Assembly: GCF_004114375.1 (NCBI RefSeq)
Contig: NZ_CP034692.1
Coordinates: 2,790,001-2,854,000, forward strand
Source: Halorubrum sp. BOL3-1
GTDB taxonomy: Archaea > Halobacteriota > Halobacteria > Halobacteriales > Haloferacaceae
Reading direction: 5' to 3'
DNA: 64,000 nucleotides
Shown: piece by piece, positions 34,479-43,871 of the stretch
Position numbering within the stretch: position 1 is the first letter of the stretch
Layout of the letters: each line of letters opens with the position of its first letter
Made by a program: the position numbers and the translations under genes
Notes under the pieces: model-generated
What the model was told of the DNA's origin: nothing
The model's database searches: none
What the model saw: the letters and a program-made list of their open reading frames with translations, nothing else

Positions 34479-35051
34479 ATGGCGGACCGACCCGGCGGTG
34501 ACGAGGCCGTCTCGACGACCGTCGACCGCGAAAACACCGACGACGTTGACGGCGATCCGATCCCGAACGACGCCGACACCCTCCCCGAGGACCTCGACGC
34601 CGGCGTCGACGAGGAGGTGAAACGCCGGCTCCGCGAGGCGTACCTCAACGACGAGGAGAACGCGCTGATCGTCACGGCGGTGCGCTCTGCCGGCGACCGC
34701 GTCCGCGTCGAGACGCGCCCGCCCCACGGCGACGCGACCCACACCGAACGGTTCGACGCGCCCCGGGACGGGTCGCTCGCGGAGTCCGAGGAGTTCCTCG
34801 CGTTCCTGGAGGCCGCCGGCGTCTCGCCGCTCGACGTGGACGAACTCGTCGGCGCCCGTGTCCCCGCGACGTACGACCCCGACGAGGGGTGGCGGGTCGA
34901 CGCTGCGTACCCCGCCGAGTCGGCGGCGGACGGCGGACGACTCGCGGACGCCCGCGACTGGCTGTGGACCTACCGGACGTGGCTGCTCGCCGTGCTGCTC
35001 GTCGGGGGCGAGTTGGCGTTCGTCGCCGTGGTCATCTTGGTGTACGGCTGA
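34479..35051 (+). CDS. Tail-anchored membrane protein of unknown function
   Basis: 190 acidic residues. The N-terminal 45 are disordered; the middle (DEEVKRRLREAYLNDEENAL through YDPDEGWRVDAAYP) is a soluble domain. TYRTWLLAVLLVGGELAFVA near the C-terminus is a single membrane helix, so the domain probably faces the cytoplasm. It converges with the aIF5B gene, one base apart. No recognised family. Confidence 0.72.
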   Translation: MADRPGGDEAVSTTVDRENTDDVDGDPIPNDADTLPEDLDAGVDEEVKRRLREAYLNDEENALIVTAVRSAGDRVRVETRPPHGDATHTERFDAPRDGSLAESEEFLAFLEAAGVSPLDVDELVGARVPATYDPDEGWRVDAAYPAESAADGGRLADARDWLWTYRTWLLAVLLVGGELAFVAVVILVYG

Positions 35052-35052
35052 G

Positions 35053-36846
35053 CTACTTGCCCCAGAACGGGTCCCGCTTTCGGCGCGTGTCGAGATACCC
35101 CGAGAGCGCCTCGCGCTCGTCGGCGGTGATATCCTCTTTCAATTCCTGTTCGAGGATCTTCGCGTGCTTCTCCGGCACCTCGGTCCAGAGCGTGTCACCC
35201 TCCTCGATGTCGCGCCCGACCGTCGGCCCGTCGATGGCGATGCTGACGCGCTCGCCCGAGCGGGCCTCGTCGACGTCCTCGCCCTGCTTCTGGATCCCGG
35301 AGAGCCCGCCGACGCGATCGAACTCGTTGCCCTCGAAGCAGCCGACGTTGCGGTTGTTCTGGAGGGTGCCGGCGATGACCTCGACGCCGACGACCGCGGG
35401 GTCGTTCTGGCGGAAGGTGTGGTCGGGGAGGATGCGGAAGCGGGCGGGGCGGACCACCTTGTCGAGTACGGTCTCCTGTTGCGCGCGCTGCTTCTCCTCG
35501 ACGTAGCGCTCGTAGTCCTGGACGAGCTGGTAGATGACCTCGTTTTTGAACAGCTTCACGTCCGCGTTCTCTAAGTCCGACTCCGCGTTCTGTAGGAGGT
35601 CGACGTTGAACCCGAGTATGGCCTTGTGTTCGTCCTGGTTCGCGGTCTCCGCGACGGCGATGTCCCGAGGCGCGATGTCGCCGACCTCGGCGCGGAGGAT
35701 GGGGACCTCGGCCTCGCGGAGGGCGTTCGCCATCGCCTCGAGCGAGCCGAGGGTGTCCGCCTTGACGACGACGCCGTTCTCCGCCGTGTCGACCTCGATC
35801 TCCGCGAGTTCGGCTTTCACCTCCTCGATCACGTCCTCGACGGTGCGGTCGCGGACCACCCGGACCGGCGCGCCCGCCATCGCCCGATCGAGGTCGGGCG
35901 CGGCGATCTTCACCCCGGCCGCGGCACCGATTTCGCCGACCTTCTCGAACTGCTTTTCGGTGCGGATCTCCGCGAGCGGCTGCGGGCGGAGCAGCGCGCG
36001 GATCTCGGTGACGATCGGCTCGTCCTGCCCGCCGACCACGACGGTGTCGCCGTTGCGGATCACGCCGTCGTAGACGACGGTGTCGATGGTGGCGCCGAAC
36101 CCCCGCTCGTCTTTTACCTCCAAGACCGTCCCCTCGCCCGGTCCCTGGACGTCGATGGCCATCTCCTCTTTCATGAATCGCTGGGAGAGACCCATGAGGA
36201 CGGTGAGAAGATCCGGGACGCCCTCGCCGGTGAGCGCCGACAGCGGAACGACGCCGATGTTCTTCTGGAAGTCCTGGACGCGCCAGTAGAGGTCGGCCGA
36301 GAAGCCGGCGTCCGACAGCTGACCGATGATCTCGTAGAGGTGCTCGTCGAGCATGGATTTCGCGCGCTCGGACTGGGCCTCCATGCTCCGCTGGATCGGA
36401 TCGCCGTCCTGCGGGTTCCAGCCGGGCGTCGTGTCGACCTTGTTGGCCGCGACGACAAAGGGAGTTCCCGTCCGGCGGAGGATGTCTATCGCCTCCTCCG
36501 TCTGCGGCTGGAAGCCGTCGTTGACGTCGACGACCAGCACCGCGATGTCGGCGAGCGCGCCACCGCGGGCGCGCAGCGTCGAGAAGGAGTGGTGGCCCGG
36601 CGTGTCGATGAAAAGCAGGCCGGGCAGATCGAAGTCTGACGGGTCGATCAGCTCGCCGGCCATCCCGGAGATGGTGTCGAGCGGGATGTCCGTCGCCCCG
36701 ATGTGTTGGGTTATCGCGCCGGCCTCGCCCTCGCTGACGGCGGAGCCGCGGATCGTGTCGAGCAGGCTCGTCTTGCCGTGGTCGACGTGGCCCAGCACGG
36801 CGACGATGGGGGTTCGCAGGGTGTCCGCGTGTGTGTGGTCGGTCAT
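35053..36846 (-). CDS. infB: Translation initiation factor aIF5B (IF-2 type GTPase)
   Basis: 597-residue GTPase that promotes initiator-tRNA placement and subunit joining. G1 is GHVDHGKTS at residues 19-27, G3 DTPGHHSF, G4 NKVD. Domain II starts near [20 protein letters not shown]; domain III/IV includes [18 protein letters not shown] and [13 protein letters not shown] at the end. The length matches archaeal aIF5B, without the long N-terminal extension of bacterial IF2 or eukaryotic eIF5B. Divergent from the PRC-barrel gene. Confidence 0.96.
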   Translation of the reverse strand: MTDHTHADTLRTPIVAVLGHVDHGKTSLLDTIRGSAVSEGEAGAITQHIGATDIPLDTISGMAGELIDPSDFDLPGLLFIDTPGHHSFSTLRARGGALADIAVLVVDVNDGFQPQTEEAIDILRRTGTPFVVAANKVDTTPGWNPQDGDPIQRSMEAQSERAKSMLDEHLYEIIGQLSDAGFSADLYWRVQDFQKNIGVVPLSALTGEGVPDLLTVLMGLSQRFMKEEMAIDVQGPGEGTVLEVKDERGFGATIDTVVYDGVIRNGDTVVVGGQDEPIVTEIRALLRPQPLAEIRTEKQFEKVGEIGAAAGVKIAAPDLDRAMAGAPVRVVRDRTVEDVIEEVKAELAEIEVDTAENGVVVKADTLGSLEAMANALREAEVPILRAEVGDIAPRDIAVAETANQDEHKAILGFNVDLLQNAESDLENADVKLFKNEVIYQLVQDYERYVEEKQRAQQETVLDKVVRPARFRILPDHTFRQNDPAVVGVEVIAGTLQNNRNVGCFEGNEFDRVGGLSGIQKQGEDVDEARSGERVSIAIDGPTVGRDIEEGDTLWTEVPEKHAKILEQELKEDITADEREALSGYLDTRRKRDPFWGK

Positions 36847-36972
36847 ATGTGATCGCCCCGAGAAGCGTATACCGTTCGTTCCGCCCGGCCGTCAGTTAAG
36901 CCTTTCAAAACGCCGCGACGAACCGGGACGAGGGCAAGTCCCCGTCTGTCACCCGTCGGACGGCCCGTGGCG

Positions 36973-36980
36973 TTTAATAC
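36973..36980 (+). promoter_or_regulatory. TATA box of the PRC-barrel-nob1 operon
   Basis: TTTAATAC, 23-30 bases before the ATG at 37003. It argues against an upstream in-frame start at 36967. Confidence 0.65.
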
Positions 36981-37002
36981 CGTCGCCCGGGACCGTGCGG
37001 GT

Positions 37003-37248
37003 ATGGTCGACATCCTCGCGGAGAACCTCTCCGGGAAGGCGGTGATGAGCTCCGACGGCACGGAACTCGGGGACCTGTACAACATCACGATGAACCTCGA
37101 ATCCGGCGAGCTGAACCACCTCCTGGTCAGCCCGCACGAACAGCTCAGGCCCGAACGCGTCGACTTCGAGGTCGACGAGATGGGCCGGCTCCGAGTGCCG
37201 GTTGCGAACGTACAGGCGGTGAAAGACTACATCGTCGTCGCCCGCTGA
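37003..37248 (+). CDS. Single-domain PRC-barrel protein (CdpB/RimM-like fold)
   Basis: 81 residues forming one PRC-barrel: [21 protein letters not shown], then [21 protein letters not shown] and [15 protein letters not shown]. Small haloarchaeal PRC-barrels include the CdpB cell-division proteins that work with SepF, and the same fold forms the C-terminal half of the 16S rRNA processing factor RimM. Its stop overlaps the nob1 ATG (TGATG), so it is made together with the 16S rRNA 3'-end nuclease. Both roles are open; I cannot choose from sequence. Confidence 0.85.
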   Translation: MVDILAENLSGKAVMSSDGTELGDLYNITMNLESGELNHLLVSPHEQLRPERVDFEVDEMGRLRVPVANVQAVKDYIVVAR

Positions 37249-37706
37249 TGGAAGTCCTCGACTCGTCCGCGTTCATCCGCGAGTACACCACCGACGACGA
37301 CGTCGTCTCCATCCCGGCGGTCCACGAGGAGCTCACCGGCGAAGTGGCGCTCCGCTTCGACGCGATGGAAGGCTCCGGGATGACCGTCCACGTGCCGGCG
37401 CCGGAGGCCGTCGACCGGGTCCGCCGGGCCGCGAAGGGGTCGGGCGACGCCGCGGAGCTGTCCGACACCGACATCCGGCTGATCGCGACCGCCCTGGAGC
37501 TTCACGCGACGCTCGTCACCGACGACTACGCGATGCAGAACGTCGCGGAACGGCTCGACCTCCCGGTCGAGGCCATCGCCCGCGACGGCATCTCGGAGGA
37601 GCGGGAGTGGCGCTTCCAGTGTGTCGGCTGTAACCGTACCTTCGACGAGAACAAGGAGCGGTGTCCGATCTGCGGCAGCGACCTGACGCGGAAGAATCCG
37701 GCGTGA
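37248..37706 (+). CDS. nob1: rRNA maturation endonuclease Nob1
   Basis: 152-residue PIN-domain nuclease that trims the 3' end of 16S rRNA. PIN acidic residues are in EVLDSSAFI, VHEELTGEV, LSDTDIRLIATA and LVTDDYAMQNVA. The C-terminal zinc ribbon is CVGCNRTF and CPICGSDL, the combination that defines Nob1. Translationally coupled to the PRC-barrel gene. Confidence 0.94.
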   Translation: MEVLDSSAFIREYTTDDDVVSIPAVHEELTGEVALRFDAMEGSGMTVHVPAPEAVDRVRRAAKGSGDAAELSDTDIRLIATALELHATLVTDDYAMQNVAERLDLPVEAIARDGISEEREWRFQCVGCNRTFDENKERCPICGSDLTRKNPA

Positions 37707-37823
37707 GCGGTCGGGGTCGGGTGCGACGCCGCACGGGCGCGACACCGCGCGGGCCGATCTTTTGCGTGCCACCAGATCGCACACGATCGACCGACTGAAC
37801 AGGCGGCCCGCAGACCGTCGGAC

Positions 37824-38924
37824 ATGAACGCATTCGAGGGGATCTCGCCGGACTCGCTCCGCGACGGACGGGGGGGCCCGATGGACGACGCGGTCGCGTC
37901 GGTGCTGGCCGCCCACCCGCTCGACGGGGTCGGGACCGAGTACCCGCACTACCAAGGAGTCGTCGAGGGACCGGAGGCCCCGACGCGCCCCGCGGAGGAC
38001 CACCCCGTCTTCTACGGCTGTTTCGACTGGCATTCGGCGGTCCACAGCCACTGGGCGCTCGTGCGCGCGCTGCGGCTCGTCCCGAATCACCCGGACGGGA
38101 CCGAGATCGCTGCCGGCGTCGACGAGCGAGTGACTCCCGAAGGCGTCGCGAGCGAGGTCGACTACCTCGACGAGAACCCCGGCTTCGAGGAGCCGTACGG
38201 CTGGTCGTGGCTGCTGCGGCTCGCCGCCGAACTCCGGCTGTGGGACGACCCCCGCGCCGACGCGTGGCGCGAGACGCTCCGCCCACTCGAAGACCGGGTC
38301 CGCCGCGGGGTCCGCGAGTCGTTCCTCGACGTCGACCGCCCGCAGCGCGTCGGCACCCACGGCAACACCGCGTTCGCGCTCGCCGGCGTCCTCGACTACG
38401 CGCGGGTCGTCGGCGACGCCGACCTCGAAGCGGAGACCGAGGCGGCAGCGCGCCGCCTCTACGCCGACGACACCGCCGCCGTCGTCGGCGCGGAGCCGGT
38501 CGGCTGGGACTTCGTCTCGCCCGCGCTGACCGAGGCCGACCTGCTCAGGCGCGTCCTCGACCCGGACCCCTTCGCGGCGTGGCTCGACGACTTCCTCCCG
38601 GACCTCGCCGCGCCGCCGCACGACGCGCTGCTCGCGCCGGTCGCCGTCGAACCCGACGCGGGTGACGGCGCCGCGATGCACCTGATCGGACTCAACGTCT
38701 CCCGCGCGTGGTGTCTCGCGGGGCTGGTCGACGCGCTGGCGGGGCGAGAGGGTCCGGCGGCGGCCCGGCTCCGAGAGCCGCTGAACGCCGCGGTGCGCCG
38801 CCACGCCGAGGCGGGGGCCGCGGACGTGCTCACCGACGACTACGCGGGGTCACACTGGCTCTCCTCGTTCGCGCTGTACCTGTTGACGCGGAACGAAGGG
38901 GGGATCGCGCCGGGGGCGGCTTAG
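37824..38924 (+). CDS. DUF2891 family protein
   Basis: 366 residues, soluble, almost entirely helical, probably an alpha/alpha barrel. FYGCFDWHSAVHSHWALVRA near residue 70, PYGWSWLLRLAAELRLW and the C-terminal LTDDYAGSHWLSSFALYLLT are the DUF2891 landmarks. The WH/HW pairs and Asp residues suggest an enzyme, possibly glycoside-related by fold, but no activity is known to me. Its TAG stop overlaps the stop of the convergent uppS gene by two bases. Confidence 0.85.
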   Translation: MNAFEGISPDSLRDGRGGPMDDAVASVLAAHPLDGVGTEYPHYQGVVEGPEAPTRPAEDHPVFYGCFDWHSAVHSHWALVRALRLVPNHPDGTEIAAGVDERVTPEGVASEVDYLDENPGFEEPYGWSWLLRLAAELRLWDDPRADAWRETLRPLEDRVRRGVRESFLDVDRPQRVGTHGNTAFALAGVLDYARVVGDADLEAETEAAARRLYADDTAAVVGAEPVGWDFVSPALTEADLLRRVLDPDPFAAWLDDFLPDLAAPPHDALLAPVAVEPDAGDGAAMHLIGLNVSRAWCLAGLVDALAGREGPAAARLREPLNAAVRRHAEAGAADVLTDDYAGSHWLSSFALYLLTRNEGGIAPGAA

Positions 38925-39892
38925 CTCGGTTCCGTCGATTCCGGGGAGTCGCTGTCGACCGGGCCGGTCGGGTCGCCCTCCGCGATCCCGAGGGCGTCGT
39001 CGGAGAGGTCGCTGCCGTCGAGCCGCGGGACGCGCTCCCGGAGCCGGGAAGCGGCGGCGCGGGCCTCCGCGAACTCCACCTCAGCGAGCGCGCGTACCAG
39101 TGCGGCGGCGCGGTCCGCCCGCGCGCGCTGCCACGACTCCTCGCGCGACTCATAGGTGCGGATCGCGCGCAGGAAGTCGGCCTCGGAGAACTCCGGCCAG
39201 TAGGGCGCACAGAAGTAGACGGCGGCCTCGTTCCCGTTAGCGTGCCACGGGAGGAAGTTCGACGTCCGCTCGTCGCCGCCGGTGCGGACGATCAGGTCCA
39301 CGTCGCGGATCGGCCGGTCGTACAGCCGGGACTCGACGGTCTCGACGTCGACCGCTCCGGGTTCCATCTCGCCGTCGTCGACGTCGCGGGCGATGTCGCG
39401 CGCCGCGTCGAGCAGCTCGGTCCGGCCGCCGTACGCCAGCGCGACGTTGAGCGTGAACCGCTCGTTGTCGGCGGTGCGCCGCTCCGCGTAGTCGACCGCG
39501 TCGCGGACGCGGGGCGGGAGCCGGGGCACGTCCCCGATGGCCCGGACGCGCACCCCCTGATCGTGGACGCGGTCGGCGTCGGCAAAATCCCGGAGCTTGT
39601 GCTCCAACAGGTCGAAGAGCGGCTCAAGCTCCCCGTCGGGGCGCTCGAAGTTCTCGGTGGAGAAGGCGTAGAGGGTGAGCTCCGAGACGCCGAGGTCGGC
39701 GCACCAGTCGAGGACGCGCTCCGTGGTGTCGGCGCCGGCCCGGTGACCGTCGGGGGCGTCGTCGCCGCGTTCGCGGGCGTACCGGCGGTTCCCGTCTTGG
39801 ATGACGGCAACGTGGTCGGGGACGTCGTCGATCTCGCGTCGGAGGTGCCGCCGGTACGCGCGCTCGACGAGACCGCGGAGGCGATCCAACAT
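38921..39892 (-). CDS. uppS: cis-Prenyltransferase (undecaprenyl/dehydrodolichyl diphosphate synthase)
   Basis: Elongates allylic diphosphates with cis units to make the polyprenyl carrier used for N-glycosylation. 323 residues. VAVIQDGNRRYARERG is the catalytic Asp motif (family: MDGNRRW/YA), LTLYAFSTENFERP and LNVALAYGGRTE follow, and DVDLIVRTGGDERTSNFLPW and FCAPYWPEFSEADF bind the incoming IPP. The last 50 residues are an acidic extension. Overlaps the end of the DUF2891 gene. Confidence 0.94.
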   Translation of the reverse strand: MLDRLRGLVERAYRRHLRREIDDVPDHVAVIQDGNRRYARERGDDAPDGHRAGADTTERVLDWCADLGVSELTLYAFSTENFERPDGELEPLFDLLEHKLRDFADADRVHDQGVRVRAIGDVPRLPPRVRDAVDYAERRTADNERFTLNVALAYGGRTELLDAARDIARDVDDGEMEPGAVDVETVESRLYDRPIRDVDLIVRTGGDERTSNFLPWHANGNEAAVYFCAPYWPEFSEADFLRAIRTYESREESWQRARADRAAALVRALAEVEFAEARAAASRLRERVPRLDGSDLSDDALGIAEGDPTGPVDSDSPESTEPS

Positions 39893-39951
39893 ACGTCTCG
39901 GTTGAGACGGCGGAGCGGTATGTACTTTTACCTCGGCGTCCGGTTGTGCCC

Positions 39952-40335
39952 ATGAACGCCGCCTACGTCTTTCGGGTCGCGTTCCGACTCGATCCGGCGG
40001 ACGCCGCCGTCGCTCCCGATCGGTTCGAGACGACGATGGAGATCCCCGCGAGCGAACCCGGGACCGACGGGTGGCTCCTCTTCCGCGATCGCCTGTGGCG
40101 CGGCGAGATCGGTGACGAGCCGGCGTTCCGCCGGCTTGCGGAGCGGCAGCTGGGCCTCGCGGACGCCGCGAGCGTCGACGTCGTCGCCGTCGACTTCCGC
40201 GAACTCCGCACCGACCCGGCCCACCGCGAGGCGTTCGAGGACGCCATCGCCGCCGACCTCGCCCGGTTCAACGCCGACTCGGTCGACGAGGTCCTCCGCA
40301 GGTATCTCGGGTCGTCGATCCACGTGCGGGAGTGA
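39952..40335 (+). CDS. LWR-salt protein
   Basis: 127-residue member of a family named for an LWR motif and its restriction to salt-loving archaea. The motif is in WLLFRDRLWRGEIGDEPAF, preceded by AAYVFRVAFRLDP and followed by VDVVAVDFREL and LARFNADSVDEVLRRYLGSS. Function unknown. A TACTTTTACC stretch about 30 bases before the ATG may be its promoter, shared back-to-back with uppS. Confidence 0.83.
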   Translation: MNAAYVFRVAFRLDPADAAVAPDRFETTMEIPASEPGTDGWLLFRDRLWRGEIGDEPAFRRLAERQLGLADAASVDVVAVDFRELRTDPAHREAFEDAIAADLARFNADSVDEVLRRYLGSSIHVRE

Positions 40336-40424
40336 AGCGCCCCCGCCGGTCGCCGGGGAGCCGACGGCGGGAGCCAGTCCCCACCCACAACGCACTTACC
40401 CGCACCCGGCCTACGGGAGTTCCC

Positions 40425-41153
40425 ATGGCCGTTGCCGACTACGACTTCCACCTGTTCGACCTCGACGGGACCCTCGTCGACGCCGAGTGGGGGTACACCC
40501 GAACGGTGTTCGACCGCGTCGGTAACCGGCTGGGCCGCGAGTTCTCCGACCGCGAGGCGTACGTCCTCTGGCACGGACTGGGCGGCCCGCGCGGCGAGAC
40601 GCTCCGCGAGATCGGCGTCGCCCCCGACGCGTTCTGGCCGGCGTTCCACGACGTGGAGGACCCGGTCGCCCGCGCGGAGGCGACGTACATCCACGACGAC
40701 GCCGCTCGCCTGCTCGACCGCGTGCGCGAGGTCGGCGGGCCGACCGGGCTCGTCACGCACTGCCAGGAGTTCCTCGCCGCCCCCGTCCTCGACCGCGTCG
40801 ACCTCGACGACCGCTTCGACGCGGTCGTCTGCTGTACCGACGAGACGGGGTGGAAGCCCGACCCCGACCCGATCGAGGCCGCGATGGACGAGCTCGGTGT
40901 CAACCCGACCCGCGGCCGCGGCTACTACGTCGGCGACGGCGAGAGCGACGTGGCGGCCGCCCGGAACGCCGGACTCGACGCGGTCCACGTCGAGCGCGTC
41001 GGCCACGACGACCGCGGACGGTGCGTCCTCGGTGACCGACGCGTGCGCCGGCTCGACGAACTGATCGGCGGCGTCCGGGCCGACGCCGACCGACCCCGAG
41101 ACGGCGACGGCGACGCGCGCGCTGGTTTTGACGGTCCGGTCGACGCGTCGTGA
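40425..41153 (+). CDS. HAD-superfamily hydrolase (phosphoglycolate phosphatase-like)
   Basis: 242 residues. Motif I HLFDLDGTLVD holds the nucleophile and acid aspartates. Motif II is GLVTHC, with His after Thr where Ser/Thr-Asn is common. Motif III is GWKPDPDP, and motif IV YYVGDGESDVAAARNAGL. The cap between motifs I and II is helical (subclass IA). The C-terminal 30 residues are an acidic tail. Substrate not inferable. It lies 90 bases after the LWR-salt gene. Confidence 0.85.
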   Translation: MAVADYDFHLFDLDGTLVDAEWGYTRTVFDRVGNRLGREFSDREAYVLWHGLGGPRGETLREIGVAPDAFWPAFHDVEDPVARAEATYIHDDAARLLDRVREVGGPTGLVTHCQEFLAAPVLDRVDLDDRFDAVVCCTDETGWKPDPDPIEAAMDELGVNPTRGRGYYVGDGESDVAAARNAGLDAVHVERVGHDDRGRCVLGDRRVRRLDELIGGVRADADRPRDGDGDARAGFDGPVDAS

Positions 41154-41157
41154 GCGA

Positions 41158-41164
41158 TTTATTG
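41158..41164 (+). promoter_or_regulatory. TATA box of the PadR-like gene
   Basis: TTTATTG, 24-30 bases before the ATG at 41188; supports the shorter start over 41128. Confidence 0.6.
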
Positions 41165-41187
41165 TGCCGCGGGTCGACCGGCGATCC

Positions 41188-41484
41188 ATGACGAAGTGGT
41201 TCCACAGCGGCCGGCGCCGCGACCTCTGCGCGCTGCTGTACGACCGCGGCGAGCTGCGCGCGCAGTCGGCGAAGAGCCGGCTCGAATCGCACTACGACGA
41301 ACGGATCGACCCCGGATCCTTCTACGGGACCCTCTCCGCGCTCGTCGAGGCCGGCTACCTCGACCGGCGGACCGAGGGCATCGCGGACGTGTACGCGCTC
41401 ACCGAGGCGGGCGAGACCGCGCTGCTCGACCACTACGCGTGGCTCGGTGACCGGATCGAGGGCGGGTCCGCCGAGGAGAACTGA
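41188..41484 (+). CDS. PadR-like winged-helix regulator
   Basis: 98 residues. RRDLCALLYDRGELRAQSAK, then DPGSFYGTLSALVEAGYLDR and DVYALTEAGETAL are the helix-turn-helix and wing of PadR-family regulators. The family's C-terminal dimerisation helix is shortened to YAWLGDRIEGG. Target genes unknown. It converges with the Cdc48-type ATPase gene. Confidence 0.82.
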   Translation: MTKWFHSGRRRDLCALLYDRGELRAQSAKSRLESHYDERIDPGSFYGTLSALVEAGYLDRRTEGIADVYALTEAGETALLDHYAWLGDRIEGGSAEEN

Positions 41485-41503
41485 GCGGACGCGGCGGCCG
41501 CGG

Positions 41504-43750
41504 TCAGGCGGTATCGGGGCGGACGGTTCCGAGCGCGGCGTCGAAGTCCGCCTCCGTGATCCCGACCTCGTCGGCGTGGTCGTTGGCGGCCGCACCGTGC
41601 TCGTCGGCGACGCGCTCGATGGCGCGCATCGCGGCGGCCCGCGACAGGGCGGCGATCTCCGCGCCGGAGTACCCCTCCGTCTCGCCGGCGAGCCGATCGA
41701 GATCGACCCCGTCGACGAGAGGCTTCTCGCGGGTGTGAACGTCGAGGATCTTGTGTCGCGCCTCGCGGTCCGGCTCCGGCACCTCGACGTGGGTCTCCAA
41801 GCGTCCCGGGCGGAGCAGCGCCGCGTCGAGCGCGTCCCGCCGGTTGGTCGCCGCCAGCACGACGAGGTTCGGGTTGTCGCTGGCGCGGTCCAGTTCGGTC
41901 AACAGCTGTGAGACGACCCGATCGCCCACCCCCGAGCCGTCGCCGCCGGCGCCGTCGCGGTCGGCCGCGATCGCGTCGATCTCGTCGAAAAAGACGATCG
42001 CGGGCGCCGCCTGCCGGGCGCGGTCGAACAGCTCCCGGACCGCCTTTTCGGACTCGCCGACGTAGCGGTCGAGCAGCTCCGGTCCCGCGACCTGGATGAA
42101 GTTGACGCCGCTCTCGCCCGCGATCGCACGTGAGAGCAGCGTCTTCCCGGTGCCGGGCGGCCCGTGGAGCAGCACGCCGGTCGGCGGGTCGGCCCCGGCG
42201 GCGTCGAAGAGGGGTCCGTACGAGAGCGGCCACGTCACGGCGCGTTCGAGCTCCTCCTTCGCGCCGTCGAGGCCGCCGACGTCCGCGAAGTCGGTTGTCG
42301 GCTGCTCTGCGACGTACTCGCGCATCGCGCTCGGTTCGACGTTCGCGTGGGCGGCCTCGAAGTCGGCCGTACCGACGGTCACGTCGTCGAGCGCCCGCGC
42401 GTCCGACTGGCGCGCGCGCCGGAGGGCGGTCATCGCCGCCTCCTGCGCGAGCCCCTCGATGTCGGCGCCGACGAAGCCGTGGGTCCGGCTCGCGGTCCGG
42501 TCGAGGTCGACATCCTCGGCCAGCGGCATCCGGCGCGTGTGGACGTCGAGGATCTGCCGGCGGCCCGCCTCCCCCGGCACGCCGATCTCGATCTCGCGGT
42601 CGAACCGGCCGCCCCGGCGGAGCGCGGGGTCGAGCGTGTCGACGCGGTTCGTCGCCCCGATGACGATCACGTCGCCGCGGGCGTCGAGTCCGTCCATCAG
42701 CGAGAGGAGCTGCCCGACGACGCGGTTCTCCACGTCGCCGCCGTCGTCGCGTTTTCCCGCGATCGAGTCGATCTCGTCGAAGAAGATTATCGCCGGGGCG
42801 CTCTCGGCGGCCTCCTCGAACACCTCCCGCAGGCGCTCCTCCGACTCCCCCTTGTACTTCGACATGATCTCCGGGCCGTCGACGGTACGGAACGCTGCGT
42901 CGACCTCGTTGGCGACGGCGCGGGCGATGAGCGTCTTCCCGGTCCCCGGCGGGCCGTGGAGGAGGACCCCCTTCGGCGGGTCGATGCCGAGCCGGGTGAA
43001 CACCTCCGGCTCGGAGAGCGGGAGTTCGATCGTCTCCCGGACCAGCTCGAGCTCCTCGTCGAGCCCGCCGATGTCCTCGTAGGTCGCGCCAGCGGTGCGT
43101 TCGGCGGGGGGCGAGTCGCCGCCGGCGGGTCGTCCGTCGGCACCGGGGGTGTCAGCTCCGGCGTCTCCCGTGGTGGCGGAGCCGCCGGTGTCCGACCGCG
43201 ACTCGCCGGACGCGCCCCGCCGGTCGTCCGCACTCCCTGCGTCGCCCTCGTACTCGACCGACACGTCGGTCGAAGCGGTGATGCGGACCGTCCCCGCGGG
43301 GTCCGTCCTCGCGACGACGAACCGGAGGCCCCCCAGCCGCTCGACGTGGACGGCCTCGCCCTCGGTGACGGGGCGGTCGCGGAGTTCCCGGGAGAGCGCG
43401 CGCTCTATCACCTCGCGGCTCACGTCCACGTCGGCGAGGCGGCCGGGCGCGGAGAGGGTGATACCGTCGGCGTCGGAGACGTCGACGGGCGCGATCGTCA
43501 CCGCGTCACCGACCTTCACGCCGGCGTTCGCGCGGGTATCGGCGTCGATGAGGACGGAGCCGTCCGCGGCGTCGGGACCGCCCGGCCACACCTTCGCGAC
43601 GGCGGTGCGCTCGCCGCGCACCTCGACCGTGTCGCCGCTGAGGAGGGCGAGCCGCTTGCGGGCCGACTCGGGGAGCCTGGCGATGCCCCGGCCCGCGTCC
43701 CGCTTCTCGGCGGCACGCACCGTGAGCCGGAGCCCTGCGGTGTCGTTCAT
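41504..43750 (-). CDS. Cdc48/VAT-type AAA+ ATPase
   Basis: 748-residue double-AAA unfoldase. The N-terminal double-psi barrel region ([20 protein letters not shown], then [16 protein letters not shown]) is followed by a 45-residue Gly/Ser/Asp-rich linker (about 180-225). D1 has [24 protein letters not shown] and the [22 protein letters not shown]2 has [16 protein letters not shown] and [18 protein letters not shown]. The C-terminus lacks an HbYX ending. It extracts and unfolds proteins, probably upstream of the proteasome. ATG at 43750 chosen at the start of the N domain. Confidence 0.93.
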   Translation of the reverse strand: MNDTAGLRLTVRAAEKRDAGRGIARLPESARKRLALLSGDTVEVRGERTAVAKVWPGGPDAADGSVLIDADTRANAGVKVGDAVTIAPVDVSDADGITLSAPGRLADVDVSREVIERALSRELRDRPVTEGEAVHVERLGGLRFVVARTDPAGTVRITASTDVSVEYEGDAGSADDRRGASGESRSDTGGSATTGDAGADTPGADGRPAGGDSPPAERTAGATYEDIGGLDEELELVRETIELPLSEPEVFTRLGIDPPKGVLLHGPPGTGKTLIARAVANEVDAAFRTVDGPEIMSKYKGESEERLREVFEEAAESAPAIIFFDEIDSIAGKRDDGGDVENRVVGQLLSLMDGLDARGDVIVIGATNRVDTLDPALRRGGRFDREIEIGVPGEAGRRQILDVHTRRMPLAEDVDLDRTASRTHGFVGADIEGLAQEAAMTALRRARQSDARALDDVTVGTADFEAAHANVEPSAMREYVAEQPTTDFADVGGLDGAKEELERAVTWPLSYGPLFDAAGADPPTGVLLHGPPGTGKTLLSRAIAGESGVNFIQVAGPELLDRYVGESEKAVRELFDRARQAAPAIVFFDEIDAIAADRDGAGGDGSGVGDRVVSQLLTELDRASDNPNLVVLAATNRRDALDAALLRPGRLETHVEVPEPDREARHKILDVHTREKPLVDGVDLDRLAGETEGYSGAEIAALSRAAAMRAIERVADEHGAAANDHADEVGITEADFDAALGTVRPDTA

Positions 43751-43853
43751 ACGTCTCGTTCTCGCCGGCGGCTCTTTACCCTTTTCCGGCGCCGTCGTGA
43801 GCCGGTTCATCACCCGCGGAAAACCAAAACAGCCGGAGAGGCGGCGACAACTG

Positions 43854-43861
43854 TTTATAAA
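43854..43861 (+). promoter_or_regulatory. TATA box just upstream of element copy F
   Basis: TTTATAAA ends 10 bases before the GGTGGCGCG start of copy F. Archaeal initiation would fall about 25 bases downstream, inside stem I. This is the clearest promoter candidate for any element copy. Confidence 0.55.
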
Positions 43862-43871
43862 AGGCGGTTGC

